DNA from: Acidobacteriota bacterium
Lineage (GTDB): Bacteria; Acidobacteriota; Holophagae; Thermotomaculales; Thermotomaculaceae
Assembly: GCA_013152385.1 (NCBI GenBank)
Contig: JAADGL010000026.1
Location: forward strand, 1-64,000
DNA: 64,000 nt
Reading direction: 5' to 3'
The first letter of the stretch is position 1, and each line of letters starts with the position of its first letter. Positions 1 to 9,144 of the stretch are shown one piece after another. Under the pieces are notes generated by a model. That model made no database searches. It saw nothing but the letters and a program-made list of their open reading frames with translations, and was not told where the DNA came from. Both the position numbers and the translations under genes were made by a program.

Positions 1-1310
1 ATTTTTTTCAACGCCTGTTCAAAAAGAATCCGTTCATGAGCCACATGCTGATCAATAATATACAGCTCCCCCTCCCGTTCCACCAGAATATATGTTTCCT
101 GGAACTGAGCCAGAACTGAAAAAGACGCCGTTACCACCGGCCTGGATTCATTTTGAAATTCAGCAAAACGAGGTGAAGACGAGGGGGATTGTTCCGATAC
201 CTGCCAGCCGCGTGAGAAGGAAACGTCCTTCCCACCGGCACCGGAAGGGATATGCTGCCAGCCGGGCGATTCCGGAACAGAAGTGACAAGGCGTTCCTGT
301 TCCTGACGGTAAAACACGGAAGGGGCCTGACGCCGGGATTGAAGCGCACTCAAACAACAGCTTTTCACCGTGTTGTACACATCCGACTGACGGCGGAACC
401 GGACTTCCAGTTTTGAAGGATGAACATTTACATCCACCGCCTCCGGTTCAACAGTCAGCTTGATAACAGCCTGAGGATATCCCTCAATGTGCGCGGAAAA
501 CTGGCGATACGCCCCCAGCATGGCACCGGAAACGGTTCTGTCCCGGACAAAACGCCCATTCAACAGAAAAAATTGTTTCAGCGGTGAACGCAGGTTGTGT
601 TCCGGCGGCAGCAGAAAAACAGAAACATCAATTCCGGCTTCCGACAGCTCCGCAGCCGCGGGTGCCTCGCCCAGTACCTGCTGAACCCGGTCCGTCAATC
701 CCAGCCGATCGGAAAATGCCAGAGTCTGTTTCCCGTTGTGTGTTAAATAAAAGGAAACATCCGGGTTTGCCAGCGCATAGGAAGTAACCATCCGCGCAAC
801 TCTGCCATATTCCGTTTCCACTGTTTTCAGAAATTTTTTCCGTGCCGGTACGTTGAAAAACAGCGAGCCCACTTCAATTGCCGTTCCGGATTCAAGGGGC
901 CCCTGAACAACTTTTTTCAGTACCCCGCCCTCCATGAACAGAATGGTGCCCTCTGCTTCTCCCTTCCGGCAGGTGGACAGCCGCAGCCGGCTCACCGAGG
1001 CAATGGACGGCAGTGCCTCCCCGCGAAACCCCAGTGTCGCCACAGAGAGAAGGTCCTGCTCCGAACTGATTTTACTGGTGGCGTGGCGCTCAAACGCCAG
1101 CATGGCATCGTCGTATGCCATGCCGCAGCCGTCATCAATGACTGTGATATTGAGCTTTCCGCCGTTTTTCAGCAGAATCCGAATGGTTGAAGCTCCCGCA
1201 TCCAATGAATTTTCAATCAATTCCTTAACAACAGATTCCGGGCGTTCCACCACTTCCCCGGCAGCAATACGATTGGCAACAATGTCCGGCAGTACACGAA
1301 TGCTTGTCAT
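1..1310 (-). CDS. mutL: DNA mismatch repair protein MutL (C-terminus beyond window)
   Basis: MutL is the GHL-family ATPase that couples MutS mismatch recognition to strand incision. About 436 residues are readable in one uninterrupted frame. The start is the ATG at 1310, preceded by GGGAGGAG. Visible GHL motifs are GEVVERP near residue 18, ELIENSLDAGA near 32, DDGCGM near 60 and GFRGEAL near 93. VNVHPSK marks the end of the N-terminal domain, followed by a low-complexity Ser/Gln/Pro linker of about 70 residues. The window cuts the gene just inside the C-terminal domain, right after DQHVAHERILFE. That fits the metal-dependent endonuclease motif DQHA-X2-E-X4-E with one A-to-V change, suggesting the self-nicking type of MutL found where MutH is absent. 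Identity is secure; nuclease activity is inferred. Confidence 0.96.
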   Translation of the reverse strand, partial: MTSIRVLPDIVANRIAAGEVVERPESVVKELIENSLDAGASTIRILLKNGGKLNITVIDDGCGMAYDDAMLAFERHATSKISSEQDLLSVATLGFRGEALPSIASVSRLRLSTCRKGEAEGTILFMEGGVLKKVVQGPLESGTAIEVGSLFFNVPARKKFLKTVETEYGRVARMVTSYALANPDVSFYLTHNGKQTLAFSDRLGLTDRVQQVLGEAPAAAELSEAGIDVSVFLLPPEHNLRSPLKQFFLLNGRFVRDRTVSGAMLGAYRQFSAHIEGYPQAVIKLTVEPEAVDVNVHPSKLEVRFRRQSDVYNTVKSCCLSALQSRRQAPSVFYRQEQERLVTSVPESPGWQHIPSGAGGKDVSFSRGWQVSEQSPSSSPRFAEFQNESRPVVTASFSVLAQFQETYILVEREGELYIIDQHVAHERILFEQALKK

Positions 1311-1406
1311 CTCTCCTCCCGAATCCCTCTCCCCGCATTATTGCAGATTCAAGTCGTCCTTCCAACCGGCTTTGGAGAAAGACCGCGATTTTTTCAATCT
1401 GTCATG

Positions 1407-1412
1407 TATAAT
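1407..1412 (+). promoter_or_regulatory. -10-like TATAAT just before the DHH gene; possible leaderless start
   Basis: A perfect TATAAT hexamer lies only 9 bases before the preferred ATG at 1422, with no Shine-Dalgarno sequence in between. A transcript starting about 7 bases after the hexamer would have almost no leader. No good -35 element is visible, so this is tentative. Confidence 0.4.
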
Positions 1413-1421
1413 GAAACAATC

Positions 1422-2420
1422 ATGAAAAAGACAGATGAACTCAAACAACTTCTTGACACAATCTCCCCAAAAGACAAAATTTGCATTCTGACCCACAACA
1501 ACCCCGACCCGGATGCCCTGGGCGCCGCTTTCGGGCTTCAGAAACTATTTTCTCACCATAGCGGCATCAACGGGGACATTGTTTTCAACGGAATTATCGG
1601 CCGGATGAACAATAAACAGATGGTCAAGCTCCTGGAGATTCCCCTTCGGCACCTGAGTGCCGTAAATCTTGATGACTACCGGCATCTCTGCCTGGTGGAC
1701 TCCCAGCCGGGGATGCAGAACAACAGTTTTCCGGCCGGGCGCCCCGCCCTCATTGTTGTGGATCATCACCCGGCAGGCGGCAAAGAATTTCAATGCAAAT
1801 TTCTGGACCATCGAATGAATACCGGTTCTACTTCCACAATTATTGCCAGCTACCTGAGAAACTTTGACATCCCTGTTTCCCAAAAACTCGCTACAGCTCT
1901 CTTTTACGGAATCAAAACGGATACCGACGGACTGGCGCGGGATAGCAGCAACCTGGACCGGGAACTCTTTTTCAATTTATACCCGCAGATTCACCCGGAA
2001 CTCCTGAATCAGATTGAAACCCCGGATCTTCCCAGAAAATACTACCATGATGTGGGAGATGCCGTATTGTCCGGACAAGTTTACGAGCACATTCTGATTG
2101 CCGACACCGACGAAACCTTCAATCCCGACATGCCGGCTGAAATGGCCGATTTTTTCCTTCGGATGGAAGGGATTGAAATCGTTCTGGTTTATGGCCGCTA
2201 CAAAAATACCCTGCATTTTTCTCTACGGACATCAATGAACGGCATCCGCCTCGGCGGACTGGCAATTCTGATGGTTGAAGGTATCGGCACCGCCGGCGGG
2301 CATACCCGGGCAGCAGGGGGACAAATTCCCTTCAGCGCGGCAAATGTCCGGATGATGCTGGAACGTTTCTACCATTTTTTCGCAGTGGAACCCGGTCAGT
2401 TTCACCCGATTTATTCTTAA
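1422..2420 (+). CDS. DHH/DHHA1 phosphoesterase, NrnA-like (nano-RNase / pAp phosphatase)
   Basis: A cytoplasmic metal-dependent phosphoesterase of 332 residues, the usual size for bacterial NrnA-type proteins that degrade very short RNAs and dephosphorylate 3'-phosphoadenosine 5'-phosphate. The DHH domain shows THNNPDPDALGAA near residue 24, VDSQPG near 95, VVDHHP near 112 and KTDTDG near 165. The C-terminal DHHA1 substrate-binding domain ends in GGHTRAAGGQI. The start is uncertain: in-frame ATGs lie at 1341, 1404 and 1422. I chose 1422 (MKKTDELK) because homologues begin shortly before the first motif. No ribosome-binding site is visible and a TATAAT sits just upstream. It stands between divergently oriented mutL and the dnaK operon. 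Substrate preference cannot be read from the sequence. Confidence 0.88.
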   Translation: MKKTDELKQLLDTISPKDKICILTHNNPDPDALGAAFGLQKLFSHHSGINGDIVFNGIIGRMNNKQMVKLLEIPLRHLSAVNLDDYRHLCLVDSQPGMQNNSFPAGRPALIVVDHHPAGGKEFQCKFLDHRMNTGSTSTIIASYLRNFDIPVSQKLATALFYGIKTDTDGLARDSSNLDRELFFNLYPQIHPELLNQIETPDLPRKYYHDVGDAVLSGQVYEHILIADTDETFNPDMPAEMADFFLRMEGIEIVLVYGRYKNTLHFSLRTSMNGIRLGGLAILMVEGIGTAGGHTRAAGGQIPFSAANVRMMLERFYHFFAVEPGQFHPIYS

Positions 2421-2476
2421 CATCCTCATTTTCTTCCCAGTTTTCCCCTTCAATATAATATTTTTTTAGAAAGAAC

Positions 2477-2497
2477 CTTGACAACAACTCACTAAAG
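2477..2497. promoter_or_regulatory. HAIR-like HspR operator overlapping the dnaK -35
   Basis: The arms CTTGACA (2477-2483) and ACTAAAG (2491-2497) are separated by exactly 7 bases. The HAIR consensus for HspR is CTTGAGT-N7-ACTCAAG, so 11 of 14 arm positions match with the correct spacing. The left arm contains the TTGACA -35 element, so bound repressor would block RNA polymerase. An HspR-type regulator is the third gene of this operon, which supports autoregulation. Confidence 0.6.
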
Positions 2498-2506
2498 ATT
2501 TATATT
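2478..2506 (+). promoter_or_regulatory. Sigma-70 promoter of the dnaK operon
   Basis: TTGACA at 2478-2483 and TATATT at 2501-2506 are separated by 17 bases. They lie about 38 bases upstream of the dnaK ATG, with GGAGGT at 2534-2539 as ribosome-binding site. This is a near-consensus housekeeping promoter. Confidence 0.8.
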
Positions 2507-2543
2507 AACGTCGTGATAAAGAATTCTCTTACCGGAGGTAAAT

Positions 2544-4454
2544 ATGGGAAAAATTATTGGAATTGACCTCGGCACCACAAACTCTGTGGTAGCTGTTATG
2601 GAAGGAACAGATGTAACAGTCATCCCCAACCAGGAAGGCGGACGGACAACCCCGTCTGTGGTGGGGTATGCAAAAAATAATGAAGTCCTCGTTGGCCAGG
2701 TGGCAAAACGCCAGGCGGTAACCAACCCGGAAAAAACCGTTTATTCCATCAAACGCTTCATGGGACGGCGTTTTGAGGAAGTTTCGGAAGAAATGAAGAT
2801 GGTCCCTTACAAGATTCAGAAAGCGGAAAACGGAGATGTCCGGGTAAAAATTGACGGGAAACTCATTGCACCACAGGAAATCTCCGCCAAAATTCTCCAG
2901 AAACTGAAGCAGGCGGCGGAAGACCACCTCGGTGAAACCGTTACCGAGGCAGTCATCACGGTACCGGCCTATTTCAACGACGCCCAGCGGCAGGCAACAA
3001 AAGATGCAGGCAAAATTGCCGGGCTGGATGTAAAACGAATCATCAACGAACCCACCGCAGCTGCCCTCGCGTACGGACTTGACAAAAAATCAGATGAAGT
3101 CATTGCCGTTTACGACTTCGGCGGCGGCACATTCGATATTTCCATCCTCGAAGTTGGCGACGGCGTGGTGGAGGTGAAGGCAACCAATGGAGACACTCAC
3201 CTCGGCGGCGACAACGTTGACCACAAAATCATCGACTGGATTGTGTCTGAATTTAAAAAGGATTCCGGAATTGATTTGTCAGGCGACAAAATGGCATTGC
3301 AGCGGCTCCGGGAAGCAGCGGAAAAAGCAAAAATCGAGCTTTCCTCCATGATGGAAACGGAAATCAATCTGCCGTTTATCACTGCAGATGCATCCGGACC
3401 CAAACACCTGAACCTGAAACTCACCCGCTCCAAGCTGGAATCCATGATTTCAGACCTGATTGACAGGACGATGGAACCCTGCAAAAAGGCACTGGAAGAC
3501 TCCGGAGTCAGCACATCCGAAATCAGCGCGGTGGTACTGGTGGGAGGGTCCACACGGATTCCGCTGGTCCAGCAGAAAGTAAAAGATTTCTTCGGGCAGG
3601 AACCGCACAAGGGTGTTAACCCCGACGAAGTAGTCGCCATCGGCGCGGCTGTTCAGGGCGGTGTCCTTGCGGGAGACGTAAAAGACGTTCTGCTCCTTGA
3701 TGTCACTCCGCTGACACTGGGAATTGAAACCCTCGGGGGCCAGTTCACCCGGATGATTGAACGGAATACCACAATTCCCACAAGAAAATCGGAAGTGTTC
3801 ACCACCGCGGCGGATAACCAGACTTCTGTTGAAATCCATGTGCTCCAGGGGGAACGCCCGCTGGCTCAGGACAACAAAACTCTGGGGAAATTTCACTTGG
3901 TGGGAATTCCGCCCGCGCCGAGGGGCGTGCCTCAGATTGAGGTAACCTTTGACATTGACGCCAACGGAATTGTGAACGTTTCCGCCAAAGACAAAGGTAC
4001 CGGAAAAGAACAGAAAATTACCATTACCGCATCCAGCGGACTGTCCAAAGAAGAAATTGACAAAATGGTACGGGAAGCGGAAGCTCACGCCGATGAAGAC
4101 AAGAAAAAACAGGAGCTGATTGAAGCGAAAAACAGGGGAGAAACCTTTGTGTATCAAATGGAAAAACTTCTGAATGAAAACAAGGACAAAATCCCCGCAG
4201 AAGATAAAACTGCCGTGGAAAATGGTATTTCCGCATTGAAAACAGCAATCGGAGGAGATGACACGGAAGCCATCAATACCGCCATTAACAACCTGACTGC
4301 GGCATCGCACAAGATTTCCAGTATCCTTTACGGCGGGGAAAATCCCGGTGATTCTGCCGGTGCACAAGGCAATGCGCCAGGAAACGCGGCGGGAGAACAG
4401 ACCGGAAATAATGATGATAATGTTGTTGATGCCGAGGTTGTGGACGAGGATTAA
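2544..4454 (+). CDS. dnaK: Molecular chaperone DnaK (Hsp70)
   Basis: A 636-residue Hsp70 of normal length. The nucleotide-binding domain (about 1-380) opens with [10 protein letters not shown] and contains [10 protein letters not shown] and [11 protein letters not shown] substrate-binding domain (about 385-505) and helical lid follow. The tail is Gly/Ala/Asn-rich and acidic and ends [10 protein letters not shown], like the EEVD-type tails of bacterial DnaK. The protein folds and disaggregates cytoplasmic clients in ATP-driven cycles with DnaJ, encoded 11 bases downstream. No grpE is visible in the window. It is the first gene of the operon, behind a strong promoter and a HAIR-like operator, so derepression on heat shock through HspR is likely. 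The GGAGGT ribosome-binding site fixes the start. Confidence 0.98.
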   Translation: MGKIIGIDLGTTNSVVAVMEGTDVTVIPNQEGGRTTPSVVGYAKNNEVLVGQVAKRQAVTNPEKTVYSIKRFMGRRFEEVSEEMKMVPYKIQKAENGDVRVKIDGKLIAPQEISAKILQKLKQAAEDHLGETVTEAVITVPAYFNDAQRQATKDAGKIAGLDVKRIINEPTAAALAYGLDKKSDEVIAVYDFGGGTFDISILEVGDGVVEVKATNGDTHLGGDNVDHKIIDWIVSEFKKDSGIDLSGDKMALQRLREAAEKAKIELSSMMETEINLPFITADASGPKHLNLKLTRSKLESMISDLIDRTMEPCKKALEDSGVSTSEISAVVLVGGSTRIPLVQQKVKDFFGQEPHKGVNPDEVVAIGAAVQGGVLAGDVKDVLLLDVTPLTLGIETLGGQFTRMIERNTTIPTRKSEVFTTAADNQTSVEIHVLQGERPLAQDNKTLGKFHLVGIPPAPRGVPQIEVTFDIDANGIVNVSAKDKGTGKEQKITITASSGLSKEEIDKMVREAEAHADEDKKKQELIEAKNRGETFVYQMEKLLNENKDKIPAEDKTAVENGISALKTAIGGDDTEAINTAINNLTAASHKISSILYGGENPGDSAGAQGNAPGNAAGEQTGNNDDNVVDAEVVDED

Positions 4455-4465
4455 CAGGATAAACT

Positions 4466-5581
4466 ATGTCCAGTAAGGATTATTATGCCATCCTTGGATT
4501 AAGCAAGGGGGCATCGGCCGCGGAAATAAAAAAAGCTTATCGAAAGCTGGCAAGAAAGCATCACCCGGATGTAAATCCGGGTGATGCTGATGCCGAAAAA
4601 AAGTTCAAGGAAATTTCCGAGGCATATTCTGTCCTCTCCGACCCGAAACTGAAAGAACAGTACGATACCTACGGATTTGTCGGAGACAGAAACGGCGGCC
4701 CCGGACCGGATTTCAGTGGTTTCGGCGGATTTAACGGAACTGCCGGGGGGTTTGATTTTTCCGAAATTTTTGACATGTTCGGCAAAAGCGGGGGATTTCG
4801 AGCAGGGAACCGTCCCCGCCCAAACGCCCCCATGCGCGGCGAAGACATTCAGTACAGCATGAAGTTAAACTTTCAGGATGCTGTAAACGGCATCACCACC
4901 AAGATTCGGGTCAACCGGAGCAAACCCTGCTCCGTATGCGGTGGAAAGGGCCAGGTTCCCATTGCCAAACCCACCGTATGCCCCCGCTGTCACGGAAGCG
5001 GACAGGAAACAGCCGGCGGCGGCCTTTTTCATGTGCAGCGCCCCTGCTCTCTCTGCGGAGGCAGCGGGCAGATTCAGGAAGCACAGTGCAGCGCATGCCA
5101 CGGAAGCGGCCGGAAACCGTTTACAGAAACCATCAATGTCCGCATCCCCGCGGGAGTGGATAACGGCTCCAAAATCCGAATTGCCGGCAAAGGGGAAGCC
5201 GGCCACGCCGGCGGCCCTCCGGGAGACTTGTTTATCATCACCAAAGTGGAGCCCCATCCATTTTTCCGCCGGGTGGGAGACAACATTTACCTGACCCTTC
5301 CGATAACTGTGTCCGAGGCGGCACTGGGCAGTAAAATCAAAGTCCCCACCGTAACCGGCACAACAACAGTAAGAATTCCGCCCGGAACGCAATGCGGCCA
5401 GAAAATCCGGATTCGGGGGAAGGGGATTAAATCGCTTCGCACCGGAACGCCGGGAAATATGTTCCTTGAAATCATGGTGCAGACACCGGAAACAAGAAAC
5501 ACACGGGTCCGTGAACTTCTGCGGGAACTTTCGGAATTTGAAGATCCGGACATCCGCAAACATTTGCCAACAGAAAAATGA
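4466..5581 (+). CDS. dnaJ: Chaperone protein DnaJ (Hsp40, type I)
   Basis: A complete 371-residue class I J-protein that stimulates DnaK ATP hydrolysis and delivers clients. The J domain (about 1-70) carries KHHPDVN with the catalytic HPD. A Gly/Phe-rich linker covers about 75-115. Four zinc motifs follow: [24 protein letters not shown] and CSACHGSG. Two beta-barrel substrate-binding domains and a short C-terminal dimerisation segment complete it. It starts 11 bases after the dnaK stop codon with only a weak ribosome-binding site (AGGATA), so translational coupling with dnaK is plausible. All family hallmarks are present and nothing looks degraded. Confidence 0.97.
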   Translation: MSSKDYYAILGLSKGASAAEIKKAYRKLARKHHPDVNPGDADAEKKFKEISEAYSVLSDPKLKEQYDTYGFVGDRNGGPGPDFSGFGGFNGTAGGFDFSEIFDMFGKSGGFRAGNRPRPNAPMRGEDIQYSMKLNFQDAVNGITTKIRVNRSKPCSVCGGKGQVPIAKPTVCPRCHGSGQETAGGGLFHVQRPCSLCGGSGQIQEAQCSACHGSGRKPFTETINVRIPAGVDNGSKIRIAGKGEAGHAGGPPGDLFIITKVEPHPFFRRVGDNIYLTLPITVSEAALGSKIKVPTVTGTTTVRIPPGTQCGQKIRIRGKGIKSLRTGTPGNMFLEIMVQTPETRNTRVRELLRELSEFEDPDIRKHLPTEK

Positions 5582-5617
5582 TGTGTTTCAATAAACGGTA
5601 CCGGACAGGAGAAAGAA

Positions 5618-6031
5618 ATGACAGGTCGTAAACAAAAAGATTCCGAACCCTACTACATGATCAGTGTGGTGGCTAACATGTACAATATCCACCCCCAGAC
5701 ACTGCGGCTCTACGAAAAGCACGGCCTCCTGACACCGTCCCGCACCGACGGTAATACCAGGCTCTATTCTGAAAATGATTTAAAACGGCTTGAAGTTATC
5801 CTGAACCTCGCCCGGGACCTTGGGGTCAACCTTGCAGGGATTGAAGTCATCCTGAATATGAGAAAGAAGATGGAACAAATGCAGAATGAAATCAATCAGT
5901 TGGCCGTGGCTCTGGAAAAAATTATCGTTGAGCATCTCGACAACGGCAAAGAAAAAATCCGGAACGCACTGGTAAAAATCCCCCGAAGCGGGATTGTCCG
6001 CCTGGACATTGAGAACGAAGATGGCAAATAA
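5618..6031 (+). CDS. hspR: HspR-type MerR-family heat-shock repressor
   Basis: A 137-residue winged-helix regulator. The N-terminal MerR-type domain reads MISVVANMYNIHPQTLRLYE near residue 10, followed by GLLTPSRTDGNTRLYSENDL, the pattern of HspR, which represses dnaK operons by binding HAIR inverted repeats. A C-terminal coiled coil (about 70-120) would dimerise it. A ribosome-binding site AGGAG lies 7 bases before the ATG. Its place directly after dnaK-dnaJ matches actinobacterial and deltaproteobacterial HspR operons, and a HAIR-like site overlaps the dnaK promoter. Together these support an autoregulatory loop in which free DnaK acts as co-repressor. That last point is family knowledge from actinobacteria and is not visible here. 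Confidence 0.9.
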   Translation: MTGRKQKDSEPYYMISVVANMYNIHPQTLRLYEKHGLLTPSRTDGNTRLYSENDLKRLEVILNLARDLGVNLAGIEVILNMRKKMEQMQNEINQLAVALEKIIVEHLDNGKEKIRNALVKIPRSGIVRLDIENEDGK

Positions 6032-6869
6032 GCGAATCTACGAGGATGAGCAGGCACTGAAACTCTACCTCCATGAAATCAATGAACTTCCAAGGATTAC
6101 ACCGGACGAGGAAAAGGAACTGGCCCGTAGAATTCAGAAGGGGGACAGTGAGGCGTTGAGAAAACTGGTTGAAGCCAATCTGAAATTCGTTGTTTCAGTT
6201 GCCAAAAATTACCGGGGACGCGGGGTCCCCTTCATGGATCTCATAAACGAAGGAAACCTCGGGCTGATTGAAGCGGCAAAGCGTTTTGACCCGGATCGGA
6301 ACGTAAAGTTCATTACTTATGCGGTCTGGTGGATTCGCCAATCCATTATTCATGCCATTTCGGAACAAAGCGGTGTTTTTCGGGTCTCCCACAAAACCCT
6401 GAACCTGTTCAATAATATTTCCAGAGTTCAGAACAAGCTCCAGAAAGAACTGGGCAGAGACCCCACCCCGGAAGAGGTGGCGGAAGAACTGAACATCACG
6501 GAGCTCCAGCTTCGTTCCATTCTTTCAAAAGTGGTGGAAGCCCAATCCCTCAACGCCTCTCTCTCGGACGATGCGGACATTTCCCTTGAGGACCTTATCG
6601 AACAGGTTTCCATTCCCGGCGCAGACGAGAAGCTCATCAAACAATCTTTTCTGGATGACCTTGATGAATCTTTATCCATGCTGAACGATAGAGAAATCAA
6701 GATTTTAAGTCACCGATACGGGCTCAACGGCGAAGACCCGAAAACCCTCCAGGAAATCGGTGAATTGATTCATCTCTCCCGGGAACGGGTCCGCCAGATT
6801 GAAAAAAGTGCATTAAAAAAAATCCGGCGATCCCGGTACCGGGGCATTCTGAAAAGTTATCTCAACTGA
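6021..6869 (+). CDS. RNA polymerase sigma factor, RpoD/SigA-like short form
   Basis: A 282-residue sigma-70 protein with regions 1.2, 2, 3 and 4 but no region 1.1 and no long non-conserved insert. Region 2 reads GNLGLIEAAKRFDP and FITYAVWWIRQSI (promoter melting and -10 recognition). Region 4.2 reads LSRERVRQIEKSALKKIRR (-35 recognition). The start is the ATG at 6021, which lies inside the end of hspR (11-base overlap), so it is probably co-translated with the heat-shock genes. Its size fits a compact primary sigma or a group 2 alternative sigma. It lacks features that would make me call it RpoH. It ends 12 bases from the convergent acyltransferase gene. Confidence 0.88.
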   Translation: MANKRIYEDEQALKLYLHEINELPRITPDEEKELARRIQKGDSEALRKLVEANLKFVVSVAKNYRGRGVPFMDLINEGNLGLIEAAKRFDPDRNVKFITYAVWWIRQSIIHAISEQSGVFRVSHKTLNLFNNISRVQNKLQKELGRDPTPEEVAEELNITELQLRSILSKVVEAQSLNASLSDDADISLEDLIEQVSIPGADEKLIKQSFLDDLDESLSMLNDREIKILSHRYGLNGEDPKTLQEIGELIHLSRERVRQIEKSALKKIRRSRYRGILKSYLN

Positions 6870-6880
6870 ATCCTGTCTTT

Positions 6881-7471
6881 TTAAAATTTTTCCGGATACT
6901 TCGCGGTCACTCCGTCAAAAAGATGCTGTAGTATCCCAACATCCGATTTCTGATTTCCGGTGGGAACAAAAGGAGGCATAAAGGTAATGGTTTTTTTTGC
7001 ATAATCCAATGAAACCGGAACAATTGGGATTCCCGCTCCTTCTGCAATACGATAAAATCCGCTTTTCCAGTGTGAGACTTTCTTCCTTGTCCCCTCGGGT
7101 GACATCCCCAATGCCATACCGTCAGACTCTCTTATCCGGGCAATCACCTGATCCACAACATGGCCGGCTTTTCCCCTGTCAACGGGAATACCTCCCATCC
7201 ATTTCATGTATGTACCGAAAGGTTTTCTGAAAATCGTGTGCTTTCCCAGCCAGTTTACCCGGAACCCAATGGCAAACACCGCCGTTATTCCAAGAAAAAA
7301 ATCCCAGTTGGAAGTGTGGGGCGCCACAATAAACAACAGTTTTTTTTCATTCGGCAGCCTACCCTCAAATCTCCACCCCATAATCCGGAGAATCAAACGC
7401 CCGACAAAACGGGTAAAACAGTTGCCGAATCGTTCCATGTTTTTCGGAACAGACGGAATATAAATCGTCAT
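6881..7471 (-). CDS. PlsC-like 1-acyl-glycerol-3-phosphate acyltransferase family protein
   Basis: A 196-residue, probably membrane-associated acyltransferase of the PlsC/AGPAT superfamily. Motif I APHTSNWD (H-X4-D catalytic pair) lies near residue 51, motif II with GIPVDRG near 93 and motif III SPEGTR near 122, with a hydrophobic stretch around 55-72. It is on the short side for true PlsC proteins and resembles the small family members of unknown acyl acceptor. It begins about 24 bases after the purF stop on the same strand, so the two probably share a transcript. The substrate cannot be stated. Confidence 0.85.
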   Translation of the reverse strand: MTIYIPSVPKNMERFGNCFTRFVGRLILRIMGWRFEGRLPNEKKLLFIVAPHTSNWDFFLGITAVFAIGFRVNWLGKHTIFRKPFGTYMKWMGGIPVDRGKAGHVVDQVIARIRESDGMALGMSPEGTRKKVSHWKSGFYRIAEGAGIPIVPVSLDYAKKTITFMPPFVPTGNQKSDVGILQHLFDGVTAKYPEKF

Positions 7472-7495
7472 TTCAGTTCCCCATCGGTAAAATTG

Positions 7496-8998
7496 TTACT
7501 GGCTTCCGCTCTCTCCCCGCTGCATCATCCGGTCCCGGACAATGCACTGTTTAACATCCTCCGGAACCGGAACCGGATAATCTCCGTCAAAACATGCCGC
7601 ACAGCGTTCTTTGCCGAAAATACGGTTCAGGCGCCCCACAGAAAGAAAAGTCAGAGAATTTACACCCAATTCCTCCGCAAGGCGTGATTCCAGCTTCTCC
7701 TGGTTCTGCCCATCGAAACTTTCCTCCCCCAAGCCCAGCTCTTTCATCATCTGATAGGCAATCAATTCATTCCGGGTGGACATATCAATGCCGTAAAAAC
7801 AGGGGTGAATCACCGGCGGAGAATAAATCGCGAGATGAATCTCTTTCGGCTCTTTATATGCCAGTGTGGCAACAATCTGTTTCAGTGTATTTCCCCGGAC
7901 AATGCTGTCATCTATCAACAGTATCCGGCGCCCCCGGACTTCCGAGTCAATGGGATTCAGTTTCAGCCGGAGAGCGGATTTTCTCGCCCCCTGATGGGGC
8001 ATGATGAATGTCCGGCCACTGTACCGGTTCTTGATAAATCCCTCCCGCACCGGCACCCCGATTGTCTCGGAAAACATAATAGTGGAAGGACGGGCGGTAT
8101 CCGGTATCGGCATCACCACATCAAGCTCGTAATCCCGGCGTTCCATCCATTCTTCGGCAAGGAGTTTCCCCAGTTTCAGCCGAACCTGATACACATCGTC
8201 ATCATTGATTCTGGAATCCGGCCGGGCAAAATATATGTATTCAAAGATACAGGGGCGCCTTCCCCGGAAATCTATGCTTTCCCTGAACGGCTCTTTCCCG
8301 GGCCGGAAAAAAATCACTTCACCCGGCGCCACCGAGCCCACAGTGTCAAAGTCCAGAACATCCATACAGATACTTTCGGATGCCACCATGTAAGCATCCC
8401 CTTTCCGCCCCCACATTGCAGGGCGGATACCATAGGCGTCCCGGGCAACGAAAAGGGTGTCCTCGCCTTCAATATTCATAATCCCGACAATGGAATAGGC
8501 GCCTTTCGCAATTTTGTATGTTTCCCGCATTCCCCGGAGCACATCCTCCACCGTGTAAGATGCTTTCGGTTTCCCGTTTCCCTTCATAATCTCGCTGGAC
8601 AACAGATAAAGCACCGGCTCGATATCACAGCGGCTGGAAAGATAATTGGACTGGTCCAGCAGATGTTTTTTCATTTCTTCAAAATTCATGATGTTGCCGT
8701 TGTGGGCCATGATAATCCCCGGCCAGCGGCTGTAAAACGGCTGGGCATCCTCCTTGCTGGCACTGCCCATGGTCGGATACCGGACATGGCCGACGGCACA
8801 GCTTCCCTCCAGGCGTTTCAAATCATCTTCGCTGAAAATCGTGTGCACAAGCCCCAAGTCCTTATACAGACGGAAATGGTTGCCTTTTTTTGTGCCGATA
8901 CCTGCGGAATCCTGTCCGCGGTGCTGAATCGCCTGAAGTGCCGTTGCCACATGCCTTGAGGCATTTTCCAAACCGATCATTCCCACAAAGCCACACAT
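7496..8998 (-). CDS. purF: Amidophosphoribosyltransferase (purine step 1)
   Basis: PurF converts PRPP and glutamine to 5-phosphoribosylamine, the committing step of purine synthesis. The start is set at the ATG at 8998 so that the nucleophile Cys is residue 2 (MCGFVG), with GGAGGG 4 bases upstream; no propeptide is needed. The class II glutamine amidotransferase domain covers about 1-230. The phosphoribosyltransferase domain contains the PRPP loop LLIDDSIVRGNT. Cysteines in RRPCIFEYIYFARPDS, HPCFYGIDM and CAACFDGDYP match the four ligands of the [4Fe-4S] Bacillus-type enzyme, suggesting an oxygen-sensitive iron-sulfur form. The length of 500 residues is normal. It is followed on the same strand by the acyltransferase gene. 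Confidence 0.96.
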   Translation of the reverse strand: MCGFVGMIGLENASRHVATALQAIQHRGQDSAGIGTKKGNHFRLYKDLGLVHTIFSEDDLKRLEGSCAVGHVRYPTMGSASKEDAQPFYSRWPGIIMAHNGNIMNFEEMKKHLLDQSNYLSSRCDIEPVLYLLSSEIMKGNGKPKASYTVEDVLRGMRETYKIAKGAYSIVGIMNIEGEDTLFVARDAYGIRPAMWGRKGDAYMVASESICMDVLDFDTVGSVAPGEVIFFRPGKEPFRESIDFRGRRPCIFEYIYFARPDSRINDDDVYQVRLKLGKLLAEEWMERRDYELDVVMPIPDTARPSTIMFSETIGVPVREGFIKNRYSGRTFIMPHQGARKSALRLKLNPIDSEVRGRRILLIDDSIVRGNTLKQIVATLAYKEPKEIHLAIYSPPVIHPCFYGIDMSTRNELIAYQMMKELGLGEESFDGQNQEKLESRLAEELGVNSLTFLSVGRLNRIFGKERCAACFDGDYPVPVPEDVKQCIVRDRMMQRGESGSQ

Positions 8999-9144
8999 CA
9001 TTCCCTCCACTTTGAAATCACTCCACCAATCTAAACGATTTTATCCGAAACATCAAAATCTTTCTCCCCTGTTTCTTTACAAAACTTTCAATCAGGCTGT
9101 GCTAGAATATATTTCAGACACAATAACAGCCAGGAGGACAGAAA

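Noticed and set aside
934-1425. Plus-strand frame opposite mutL
   Set aside because: The minus strand gives a continuous MutL with GHL motifs throughout.
3450-4367. Long minus-strand open frame (305 codons) opposite dnaK
   Set aside because: It is antisense to a fully conserved gene, has no ribosome-binding site or recognisable domain, and is rich in Phe/Cys/Arg as expected from the complement of a Glu/Lys-rich gene.
7805-8959. 384-codon plus-strand frame opposite purF
   Set aside because: Shadow of the purF codon pattern; His/Pro/Arg-rich with no domain. purF itself has every catalytic motif.
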